From: Podila epigama
Taxonomy: Eukaryota > Mortierellomycota > Mortierellomycetes > Mortierellales > Mortierellaceae
Direction: 5' to 3'
DNA: 21,895 nt
Assembly: GCA_015679605.1 (NCBI GenBank)
Contig: JAAAVE010000152.1
Coordinates: 1 to 21,895 of the forward strand
Part shown: piece after piece, positions 1 through 8,907 of the stretch
Layout: every line of letters starts with the position of its first letter
How positions within the stretch are numbered: position 1 is the stretch's first letter
Notes under the pieces: generated by a model
What the model saw: only the letters and a program-made list of their open reading frames with translations
What the model was told of the DNA's origin: nothing
Databases searched by the model: none
Position numbers and translations under genes: made by a program

Positions 1-662
1 TTTTTGAATTATGTACATTATGTAGACACAGCTTTGACTGTACCAACCTTGTATCGATTGTGATTGAAGAAACAGTAGAAAGTAAAAAAAAATGACGCGT
101 TTGCTCTCAATCCTTGAGTTTCCATACTACGGAAGTTCTCGAGGGGAATCTTCAAAACGGTATGGACGCACATGTAGGTGGAAAAAAGGAAAAAGAAAGC
201 AAGCAGGGTGAGTGTGGACGCGATTGTCTTGTATGCTCATCCCACATGAGACTATTCTCATATATACTTTTATTTTCATCACAAAAGACAAGAGTGATAG
301 ACACCGACTTTGTGTCTTCATCAATCCATCGGAGAATAACATGATGGAAATACATGCGTACCGAGGTTTTTCTTCTTCAGCGTCGTATAGTCACTTTTCA
401 CTTTCACCCATCCACCGCACGTCAGCCACACTCTGGTATAAAGCTCGCCTCGTCACAAACAATAGCACACATTCACTTTCATCTCTTCTTACCCACTACA
501 CACGCACAAATACACTCTCATTCTCACATTCTCATATCCATATCTTCATTGTCACCTTATACGTACTTGAAGTAAGTCAAGATACAGTAGCATTGCGAAA
601 AATAACATTGAAAAATATCTGAATTATTACTCACCCCAATCCACCTACCTATTAGTCATACC
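1..662 (+). promoter_or_regulatory. 5' flank and leader of the F-box gene
   Basis: No convincing gene is visible here; the longer open frames lack ATG starts or have unstructured, low-complexity translations. A TATA-like TATAAAG lies at 437-443. It is followed by a long CA/CT-rich stretch (about 455-560) of the kind that precedes several genes in this window, including a CATTCACTTTC at 470-480. The first ATG of the F-box frame at 663 sits in a good context (ATACCATGG). An MluI-type ACGCGT occurs at 95-100, with nothing to show it is functional. The TATA and leader assignments are inference. Confidence 0.5.
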
Positions 663-2272
663 ATGGACGAGACAACGACATTAAAAGCCCTCCAACTGCC
701 TGAAATTGTTCATCGCATCGGTTGCTTCCTTACATTATGGTCAATGTCAAAGTATAGGAGACCTTGGCAGAGTACCAGAGACCTCAATTCGTGTCTCCAA
801 GTCAACCGGCTGTGGCATTCCATATTCACTCCTCTCTTCTGGACTGTATTTGATGACAGCTTTTTCTCTAAGAGCCCTCAAGAAGTAGTCCAAGCCAACT
901 GTCATCACATCTGCTACATCGATTTTGGTCTCTACTCGGAAATATATCGCTCTTTCATCTTACAGGAGTCCAAGGTATGAACTTGCGGCGCCTTCAAGAC
1001 TCTTCGTGCTACGAGCATCTCTTGTTGAGCAACCCGGATGTAAAATATTTGTTATTGTCGACCGATAAGGACTTTACACCTTCTCAAAAGGGATTCGACA
1101 ACTTCCTGCGAGCGCTGCAATCTCTCTCCAACTTGGAGCAATTGCACATGGACTTCAGATTTGCGAGTCTCCCTTACAAAAAGTTCGACACCACCGTCTT
1201 GCGCAATGTCCTTCTCAAGAACCCTCGACTGGCAAACCTTGACATCAATTTTGGCGACTCTTTGGCAAATTGTAACGAATGGGAGCCGGTACCTTGGATT
1301 GAGAAGCTGGATCTCCATGGGGCCAAGATCACGGCTGGAGTGCTCCAATTACTCCAACATTGTCCCAATATCACGTCTTTGGCGGTCGCCCTGCACGCTA
1401 ACTGCTCTTGGGGCGACGTCTACGAGGCACTAGGTGGTGCCGGTGGCGGGGCAAAGTTGATTTGCCTCGAGTTTCATCGTCCACGTGTCAATTATACATC
1501 TGATCGTGTCATGATGTATGGGTCTAACAGTATAGCCCTCAGGATCCTCGAGGCGACCACTTCTCTAGTCAAGCTGACCTTGCCTTTTGACGCGTTTGTG
1601 GTCGACTCTTGCACAGCCATTATTGATCATTGCTCGAACACCCTGCAATATCTGACGCTGGACATTGATAAAATGAAGATGGCGACTGTTTTCAGCATCA
1701 ACAAGCTTCTTCGCAGCTGTCCACAGCTACGCCATTTAGCCATCCATGGAAAAGATTATTCTCATGGCTGGTTTCATCTGTTTGAACCTCAGTGGAATGC
1801 GCTAAAACTTGAATCGTTCATATTCGAGATGCACTTTGAGCACAAGGCTATCGACTTTGCGGACGATGTTCATAATCTTGAAGCTCTTGATGAATGTTTT
1901 TCTTTCTATGTCAATCTCCTTCAGGAAGATTATCTCACCTTTGACAAGGAAGTACAAATGAACGGCCATAGCAAGTTGTCCGACACAGGTTTCGAATTTG
2001 TTCAAGTACGAGACGTCTACAATATCGGATTGGAAATGGGGCTCGACAACCCTGCTGTAGACAAATTGTTAGGCGCTCTTGAACGACATTTTGAGCACGA
2101 ACGCCAGTATATTGCCAGCATCGAGGAAAGTGGGTGGTATGTCTGCAAAGACTACGACAAACGCAGTGTCACCGTGGACCTACAGCGTTTTCGAGGCCTC
2201 ATTTTTGAAGCCGCTTCGTCTTTGCCCTCCTTGAAAAAAATTCACATCAATGCTGACTATGTTCGTTTTTGA
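663..2272 (+). CDS. F-box / leucine-rich-repeat protein with an internal frame break
   Basis: The N terminus (LPEIVHRIGCFL, then CLQVNRLWHSIF, about residues 11-55) is an F-box of the type seen in the expanded Mortierellaceae family. Such proteins join SCF ubiquitin ligases through Skp1. The rest shows irregular leucine-rich repeats, for example MNLRRLQ..LLLSNPDVKYLLL, LEQLHMDF, LRNVLLKNPRLANLDINF and LLRSCPQLRHLAIHG, which would form the substrate-binding surface. The gene is not one open frame. The first frame stops at 978-980 and the second begins with ATG at 977, in the -1 frame. One lost base in the G run at 974-975 (AAGGTATG where AAGGGTATG would read through) joins them into a protein of about 536 residues. 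A 41-nt in-frame intron (975-1015) is formally possible but would remove a repeat segment and is far shorter than any other intron here. The gene has no other introns. Whether the break is an assembly error or a real mutation cannot be told. Confidence 0.8.
970..982 (+). other. apparent frameshift site in the F-box gene
   Basis: Reading frame passes from the F-box part (codons in phase with 663) to the LRR part (in phase with 977) at TCCAAGGTATG. A one-base gain in the GG run restores continuity across MNLRRLQ. There is no slippery heptamer or evident downstream pseudoknot to suggest programmed slippage. Confidence 0.65.
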
Positions 2273-2676
2273 ACAAAAGAGTATTCAAACGTTCATTGTA
2301 CAATGTCATTGCTTTTTTGTGTTTCCTTGATAAGCCAAGAATAAAGAATCATTTCCTCCAAGCATATACAGGACGGCGTGCGTTGGTTCTGAAGGGAGAG
2401 ATTCAAGAAAAGCTGAGCTGAAATAAAGACAAATTCGATTGACATATCCTATGGTAGTCAAGTCTTGCACGGTCATAGCAAAATCTCGCCCAGTTAGTTG
2501 CTGTATGTTATATTCTGATCTCGCTCAATTTTCATCATCAATTGCACTGTTGCCTTTTGACCACTTGTTAAGACTTCCGTTATGGATTTGGTATAATTAG
2601 CCGATGAAAAAAAAAGTCCAGAAGTGTGGAGTTGGATATGAAAGGATCTTATTGTTTCCTTTTGTTTTTTTTTTTA
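2273..2676. other. convergent intergenic spacer between F-box gene and SEC15
   Basis: This spacer holds the 3' ends of two converging genes. It is AT-rich with poly-T and poly-A tracts (2609-2617, 2661-2675) and two plus-strand AATAAA signals. I see no gene in it and no AATAAA on the minus strand for SEC15. Confidence 0.6.
2340..2345 (+). terminator. polyadenylation signal of the F-box gene
   Basis: A perfect AATAAA lies 68 nt after the F-box stop codon. A second one is at 2422-2427. Either could direct 3' end formation. Confidence 0.55.
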
Positions 2677-5600
2677 CTACGAGCTGGTCTTAATACCGCC
2701 CCACTCCAGCATTTTGCCCCAATTTCGTTTGTTGCGGTCTTGAGTGGATGTCTCAGTAACAGGAGCTGTCATTAGCCTGTCAAGGTTTGAAATAGAAGTA
2801 AAAAAAGGGTTAAAAAATGTGCATGTACCATAAAAAAAAAAAAAAATATGTGTACCATCCTGCTCGAAGACATACTTCTCCACCATCTTTGTAACATCTT
2901 CTGGCTTGACTCGAGAATAGTGCTTGCTACGGATCTGAGGATCCATATATTCCTCCGTATTATCCGACATAAGGAGCGTGATGAGCTATACAAAAAGAAT
3001 ATGCGTTAGCAGAATGAATAAGGGAATAAAATGACGCGACACCTACAAAGACCGTAAAGCCATCCTGACATTGTCGCGTTAATGTATAATTCAAATGGTG
3101 GAACCAATTACCTGTCTCAGGCCAAGGAAGATGTCAGCAACGTTAGGGTTACCCAAGGACGCGACAAAATCTTCGAGGTACTGGATGTCTTTGCTGAATC
3201 CTATCACAAAGTTCATATTGATTTGCTTCACATTGGGGTCTAGGAGGATATCCTATTTTATAGACAGGACATTGTGGAGGGCAACATGAAAGTATCGTTA
3301 GAGCATTAACAAAGCACTCACAAAACCAATGGCAAAGACAAAACGCGTAGATAGTATACAACAACTTACATGGAGCTTGTTGGCAAGGTGCTCCAGAGCA
3401 TCATAGTACACGTAGGTAGTGATCGACTCTGGGAGATTCTTGAGCGTTTCTTTCATGACATTTGTCAAAAAGTTGACCAATTCTAATGATGACAAAAATA
3501 CCATAACGGAAATGGCCCAAGGATAGTGTCAGTATTCATAAAATGGTGTTTGCGTATCGATCGGTAGTACTCGTATTCATCATATACGTACCTTGCAAGT
3601 AAACGCTGAGTTCTGGGGCGCTAGTAGGAAGCCTGGTTGAGATGAGGAGCAATGCAATGTTACTTAACATGGTACGAGACATATCGTATGGCAAAACATA
3701 AAACAGCAACAAAATTAGCGAGTATCTACCATTCGTATTCGGCAATTTCAAACATGTCATCAATTTTGGAGTTGACCAGCTCAAAGATGCGCTTTTCAGC
3801 ACTATTTCTCGTCTCCTTGAACAATGATGTCGCCTGGAGAGTCACCTTGCTCGAGTCAGAAGTAGATCTAGATTACAAGGAGGGTTAATGCCTAGTCAAT
3901 CAAAGTGTGCGATTTCTTGACGCGTCGAGTTGCAAGAATGTCAAAATCATCAATTACCTTGACTCAGTCAAGAGCTGCTCAAAGTCGGCACATGCACTCT
4001 GAAAGTACTCGAGATTGATAATAATTTGAGCAATCTGCGAAAGACTTTTGGATTCAAGCTTCTTGAGCCACACCGAGTGCACATATTGGATAAGCAGATT
4101 GTCCAAACTCTAGAAGTAAGAAAATGTAAACACGATGAACAAGGCCATTAGATTCAATCCAACTTTGACTATCGGGCTAGAACAAGAACGCGCAAAGAGA
4201 ACATACCTCCTTGACAAGATCATCCATTTCATTCTGCTCTTGGTCAAATCCTTCCACAAATCTGTAAAACTGAGAAACAAACTGTCGGATATCCTCGCAA
4301 CAAAATGGCACAACTTTTGAGAAGGGTAGTCGACGAGGAAATCTGTGGGGAAAAAAAAGTGAAATATAGCAACATTATTAGTCACCAATCCTTGTTCCTT
4401 GCAAGCTGCCTCAAGTTGGTAACTGAAACTCTTACCCTCGCCTCACTGCCTGACGGTCTTCCTTGAAACGGAAAGACATTTGCAGTACATCATATTCATC
4501 CTGATTTTCAACCATCATTGGCATGTAATCGTCTTCATCGACAAGCTAACAAATGAGAAAATAGCGAAGAAATGAGCTTTGTGGACATGCCTATCCAATG
4601 TGACAACATCCATTTGGTAGCGCATTTTATAGTGAACGTACCTTGTGGAAGTTGGTGCTGAACTTGCTCTCGAGCTGGTCTGCATACGTCCGGAAGAGTG
4701 TGAGCAGCAGGTCATTTAGCTTACTCACTGGGTATGCGTACGACTGGATAGTGTGCGAGGACAGAATGGAATCAAAAGGCATGCATTCAAGTCAGTATGG
4801 TCAGTTCAAAGGATTGGCAGCCATCCAGTAAAACGACTGCTCATATGTCTTTTCTCACCTCCATCGTCTGGATATACAGCATGAGTAGCAACTTCACGCT
4901 CAAAAACATTTCTGGGTCCTGACAGTTGGCCAATCCTTCCGAAAGTAACCTTAACAAGAGGTTTGTGACAAGGTCACAGAGTTCATCCAGCTATAAAGAA
5001 TGAAAACCACAAAGAGACCGATTCATAAATTAAGCGAAACTCGATATCAATGCCATGCAATCCATGAAGTTGTCTTTTTCTTCATACCTGTGCCTGTGTT
5101 CGGAAGTTGACTGTCGAGTGGAGAATGATATGCTCCACGATAAAGAACCCAAGGATATCCTGCAGTAACGACTCAAAATTGTCCGTGTTACGCTCTTTGA
5201 TGTTGAAAGACGAGGTCATGGACGAAAGCGTCAGCTTTGCTTGAGCCTTTCGATCTTCCGCGTAGTTGGCTCTGAACTCTGCGCGTTGACCGAGTTCGTC
5301 ATAGATATGCAGGCACTGGTATAATGGCTTGAAATCAAGCTTGACCTGGTCATTGTCCTGAATGTCCACTGTGAAAAAAAAGTACAAAATATCAAATGTC
5401 AATTAATCTTTTCCGCATAACAGCTGGCAGCTTCCTGCTAATTCGCTCGTTGTTGCTGCGTTGTTGCTCTAGATAGTGGAAAAGTACCTTCGCTCTCCTC
5501 GTTTATGGCGACTTCAACCACCGAGTTGATGTTGTGATTCGCCCTCAACTTCATTCCTTTGTTGGACCGTTCCCGCCACCGCTGTTGCCTGGCAGACATT

Positions 5601-6678
5601 CTCTCCATAGCGAGTTTTCCCATTGCCTTTTGACTTGAGCGGATACTGTCGCATCCAGTTTTGGAAAAAAATGATTTTCAATATATCAGTATCTCTGCCA
5701 TATGCATTTTCCTTGCTTTCATTTTGACCTGAATTTCTCGATTGTTGTGTACCTGAATAGCCACTCTTTCATTTCTGTTGTAACAGCATCCTTGATGGCA
5801 TATTGTAAGATAGGAATGCAATCCTCTAAATGTACGCAACGGGAATCATGTCAATCATACAAGAATAACGAGAAGGGAGCTAACTTCACATGTTGGTGAC
5901 CCGACTTACGCATATGCCGTGCAAACTCGAACTGGATAACGCTTCGTAAATGTACAGCCTGGATCTCATCCACAATCTAGCAATACGTCAGATAGAGGCA
6001 CAGCTTATGTCAGATATCTCTTGATTGATGCAACATGAGACGTTACCAAAACCCTTTACGATTGTCAATTTTCACCTACTCTCAGTGCGGAGTAGTACTT
6101 TCTGTTCTCAACTTGCACGTTGACTCTGTTGGCCAGGTCCAGGAAATGAATACAGGTACGCAATGTCGCCGTAGCAGTCGCAATGTTTTCCAGGATCTTT
6201 TTCGACTCGATAAGTTCGCGTTTCTAGCATCGACATAGAGGCGGCGTTTAGTCCTTGATGTTTAACCATGCGCTTTTCGTCATCCATCATAATCTATGTT
6301 TTCTTTCACTTCTTCTTCTTCCTCTATCCCTCTCTTTTTCTCTCTCTCTCCCGCCTTTATTACCTTCATGGCAAGCTCTGAACCAGCCTGTTGGACGTCC
6401 GAGTTGAGGGTATGGACCTTATTCTTCAGATCAACTGTGCCCTGACGAACGTTCAGCAAACTATCGACAGAGCTCACGAAATCCTTGTAGTTGGAGTTGC
6501 ACATCTTTTCAATCTCTAGTTCTTTTCGTCGGATAAACATGCTCAGTTGCTCCAAAAATGGCTTCATCTTGTTGTTGCGGTAAACCTCCTTCATGGTCGG
6601 TCCAAGATGCTCCAAATTCTCTGCATCGTTCGTCGCATCTGAGACAAGCACCAACTGTTGAATGTCAAACTCGGCCAT
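2677..6678 (-). CDS. SEC15: exocyst complex subunit Sec15, 17 exons
   Basis: Sec15 is the exocyst subunit that links the Rab GTPase (Sec4/Rab8/11) on secretory vesicles to the tethering complex at growth sites. Recognition rests on several blocks: the N-terminal coiled-coil region (GPTMKEVYRNNKMKPFLEQL, EIEKMCNSNYKDFVSSVDSLL), YYSALR, SQKAMGKLAMERM, PLYQCLHIYDELG, ILGFFIVEHIILH, and the C-terminal LITLLMSDNTEEYMDP and RVKPEDVTKMVEKY. My exons, 5' to 3' on the minus strand, are 6678-6364, 6223-6080, 5976-5910, 5825-5753, 5645-5488, 5368-5088, 4990-4859, 4743-4642, 4545-4436, 4342-4207, 4109-3958, 3867-3730, 3632-3592, 3482-3370, 3252-3112, 2985-2856 and 2765-2677. All junctions are GT...AG and in frame, and the sum is 2322 nt (773 aa), near the usual ~800. 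The ATG at 6678 (CCCATGGCC) is chosen because homologues begin close before this block; an in-frame ATG at 6807 would add 43 unconserved residues. Confidence 0.93.
6301..6360. repeat. pyrimidine tract inside SEC15 intron 1
   Basis: A CT-rich low-complexity stretch (GA-rich in the transcript) lies just inside the donor of the first SEC15 intron (6224-6363, 140 nt, the longest intron in the window). It includes runs such as TCTCTCTCTCTC and CTTCTTCTTCTT. Confidence 0.7.
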
Positions 6679-6900
6679 GGGAGTCGCACTATCTTGTCTA
6701 TAATCCTTAAAAGTGTAAATGGAGTAGGAAGGAGTGAATGTAACGGGTATATTCGTGTATTCGTGTGTGAATTGATGAAGGAATGTCACAAAAAGTTGGT
6801 TCATCAAAAAAGAGACTCAATTTTGGGCCAAGCCCGTTTTTTTCTGTCTATGGTCACGTTTTTAAAAATATGAATTTTATTTGCTCACACCTTTTATTTT
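6679..6900 (-). promoter_or_regulatory. 222-bp spacer: SEC15 leader and 3' end of upstream gene
   Basis: The spacer must hold both the 3' end of the gene at 6901-8640 and the promoter and leader of SEC15. On the minus strand an ACATTCACTCC motif (6731-6741) lies about 55 nt before the SEC15 ATG; the identical 11-mer occurs in the leader of the sugar transporter. No clear TATA box is visible. Confidence 0.45.
6876..6881 (-). terminator. polyadenylation signal of the 6901-8640 gene
   Basis: AATAAA on the minus strand, about 20 nt after the TAA stop at 6901-6903. This is unusually close, so the 3' UTR may be very short. Confidence 0.45.
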
Positions 6901-8640
6901 TTAGTCGCGTTTTTCCTTCTTGACCCAGTCTACCATAAAGTTGTTTGTAGAAACGACCAATTCATCCACCAAAAGACCTGTCTGTGTCTTCCATGCTTCA
7001 AACTGTGGTCTCAACCATTCCATCTGTTTCTGAAGTTCAACTCCCAGACCAGCCGAGAGAATCCCTACGCGTGCCAACAGATGCTCCATCACCTGTTGCA
7101 AGAACTCCACTACGCGAACAAGACCATTCCAGACTGGGCCTAGTGCCGCCGCTACTGCAGGTGCCGTTTGCACCAAAAGACTCGAAAGGACTCTAGCCTG
7201 TGACACCACTGCATTGGCTACCATGCCGAGTACAGGCACAATCTTTGATTCCCAAAATTCTATAGAAGGCACAATCACCCTTTGGTGCAGCATAGTCACT
7301 ATAGGTCCAATGTTTGTAAACACGGTCCAAGAGACCACAGACACCACTTGCCACAGCGGATGAACAATCGCAAGAAACTTGGCAATCAACCATTCCACCA
7401 CAGGGCGCGCTACTTGAAGAGCCATCATCAAATCGTTGTATGCATTCGGTACAATATCGACAGCAAATGTCCGCAAGCCCTCTCCCACCAGTGTCAAGAT
7501 CAGAACCGTGTACTCATAGGTAAAAGTAACAGCCTTGGTCAGCACAGTCTCGAGCAACACCAACCAATTGACACTCTCTAGCTTGTCCAGCGCCAGCGCA
7601 CCCTTCTCTTGCACCTTGGCCGAGAGTGCTTGGAGTCCACCCAATAGTGTGGGATGTGACCGCAGAATCTTGAAGCCTTCCAATACACTCGTGCCCACAG
7701 GTTGAATGACGGCCGAATACAATTTACTGGCCAGCCAGGGCACAAACACCAACAGACGTGCGTAAATGACTTCGCCAAGGGTATAAAGACGGCGGCCTAA
7801 TGGTTGAAGCGTCCATGCCCAAATCCATTGAGCCGCCTTGACAAGCACCCATCCAAGATCGGCAGCATCCTTGGCCAGCTCATTTAAATAGATCTTGGCA
7901 GTCTGAATAAACGTGAGACCAATAACACGGAGGCGGACATAGATTGCCAGTGATGGATTGTATATGCAAGCCACCGCAAACCACTCGAGGGCCTTCATGG
8001 CAGGTTCGGCCATCTGCCCGACAAAAAAGACAAGTTGACTGATGACAGACGTGGCAAGGGCTTGGCACTTGAGAGCAGCAACCAAAACTGCCGGAAATAC
8101 TTTTTGCTCGAGAAGGATTCGAGCTGTGGCCAGAGCAGAGGATTGATAGACGTGTTGTGTGAGTGAGTAGATGGGTGCAATCACTTTTCGTTGCACAAAC
8201 TCAGGGCCATGGTTGACTGTCCAATCTACAGACACTTCAAAGCCTGCCTGGAGGTGTAGTGCCATCCGCTCAGCTGTAAAGATCGAGTGGAAAACTAGGA
8301 AGCGGAGAGTGTTCCAGAGGGCTTTTGCGAGAAGGTAGATGACTGCAAAGGGCAGATATGGAATCCACCGTAATGAGAATGTCTTGGGCCAGAGTGAATC
8401 GTTTGCCGGTGGCGTTGAGGTTGTGGTTGTGGTTGGTTGTTGTGTGTTTGAATTGTTGGGCTGTTCTTCATGAGTTTTCTTAGTTGTTGCGGCTGTTTTC
8501 TCGGCTTTCCAAGCAGGGTATTCTCGTGCTATCCACAAAAAGATAGCAATGGCTGTGGCAAGGAGGATAGACCGAGAATAGTCCCTCGATGTCGAGTCAC
8601 TGTGTGTTGTACTTGTACTGACGTCTATGTCAATGTCCAT
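6901..8640 (-). CDS. unrecognised hydrophobic protein with proline-kinked helical repeats
   Basis: I do not recognise this 579-residue protein. It is a single intronless frame from an ATG in a good context (CATCATGG). Residues 22-38 form one strong hydrophobic helix after a short acidic/Ser-Thr N terminus and look like a signal anchor. Residues 47-82 are a Thr/Asn/Gln/Pro-rich linker (TTTTTSTPP). A second hydrophobic stretch spans about 92-120. From about 150 to 540 the chain is a series of hydrophobic or amphipathic helices broken by prolines in a loose pattern of hydrophobic-x-Pro-hydrophobic, for example VIAPIY, VFPAVL, LQPLGR, VIQPVG, IVPNAY, VHPLWQ, IGPIVT, VIVPSI, KIVPVL and TAPAVA, spaced 11-40 residues apart. 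Trp, Val, Ala and Leu dominate and charges are sparse. The end is basic (VKKEKRD). A membrane or lipid-surface protein is plausible, but no function is assigned. Its neighbours, Sec15 and a sugar transporter, are on the same strand. Confidence 0.8.
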   Translation of the reverse strand: MDIDIDVSTSTTHSDSTSRDYSRSILLATAIAIFLWIAREYPAWKAEKTAATTKKTHEEQPNNSNTQQPTTTTTSTPPANDSLWPKTFSLRWIPYLPFAVIYLLAKALWNTLRFLVFHSIFTAERMALHLQAGFEVSVDWTVNHGPEFVQRKVIAPIYSLTQHVYQSSALATARILLEQKVFPAVLVAALKCQALATSVISQLVFFVGQMAEPAMKALEWFAVACIYNPSLAIYVRLRVIGLTFIQTAKIYLNELAKDAADLGWVLVKAAQWIWAWTLQPLGRRLYTLGEVIYARLLVFVPWLASKLYSAVIQPVGTSVLEGFKILRSHPTLLGGLQALSAKVQEKGALALDKLESVNWLVLLETVLTKAVTFTYEYTVLILTLVGEGLRTFAVDIVPNAYNDLMMALQVARPVVEWLIAKFLAIVHPLWQVVSVVSWTVFTNIGPIVTMLHQRVIVPSIEFWESKIVPVLGMVANAVVSQARVLSSLLVQTAPAVAAALGPVWNGLVRVVEFLQQVMEHLLARVGILSAGLGVELQKQMEWLRPQFEAWKTQTGLLVDELVVSTNNFMVDWVKKEKRD

Positions 8641-8907
8641 GATGTGTTCAGGTATGAATGAGGATTATTCGAATGGATGGAGGTGTATGAATGTGAACTG
8701 GAGGTGTGTGAATGAATGAAATGAAATGAAATGAAATGAAATGAAATGAAATGAAGTGGTGGAACATGCAACGTGTGCCAAGAACGGTTGGTTCTGCCAA
8801 GAATATCACCCTGGGAAGTTGGGAAGAAAGTATAAAAAAAAACGATGTCACACAGAAACGAAAAAAATAAATGGGGCCTGTGCTTTCTTACAGTTTTACT
8901 ATTTTTT
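8641..8907 (-). promoter_or_regulatory. spacer between sugar transporter and hydrophobic-protein gene
   Basis: This 267-bp spacer contains the transporter 3' end and the leader of the 8640 gene, including the ATGAA microsatellite. I see no further gene and no clear TATA box. Confidence 0.4.
8716..8755. repeat. (ATGAA)8 pentanucleotide microsatellite
   Basis: Eight perfect tandem copies of ATGAA (TTCAT on the minus strand) lie 76-115 nt upstream of the ATG at 8640. They are probably in the 5' leader or core promoter of that minus-strand gene. A CATTCAC (minus) directly abuts the array at 8708-8714. Confidence 0.95.

Noticed and set aside
212-622. Open frame of 136 codons upstream of the F-box gene
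   Set aside because: It starts with GTG, its translation is His/Ser/Thr-rich low complexity from the CA/CT-rich leader, and no domain or splice logic supports a gene.
970-982. Programmed ribosomal frameshift in the F-box gene
   Set aside because: No slippery heptamer and no clear downstream structure; a lost G is simpler.
975-1015. A 41-nt GT...AG intron that would repair the F-box frame
   Set aside because: In frame, but half the size of the shortest other intron in the window (82 nt), without a branch site, and it would delete the LRR segment MNLRRLQ.
3044-3065. A possible 22-nt mini-exon inside the last-but-one SEC15 intron region (2986-3111)
   Set aside because: It would shift the frame, and joining LRQ directly to LITLLMSDN matches the conserved Sec15 sequence.
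6679-6807. Longer SEC15 start at the ATG at 6807
   Set aside because: The 43 added residues look like translated leader and are not expected in Sec15; the ATG at 6678 has the better context.
7193-8180. Several open frames on both strands within the 6901-8640 gene
   Set aside because: They are out-of-frame shadows of one long gene and lack domain character or a consistent start.
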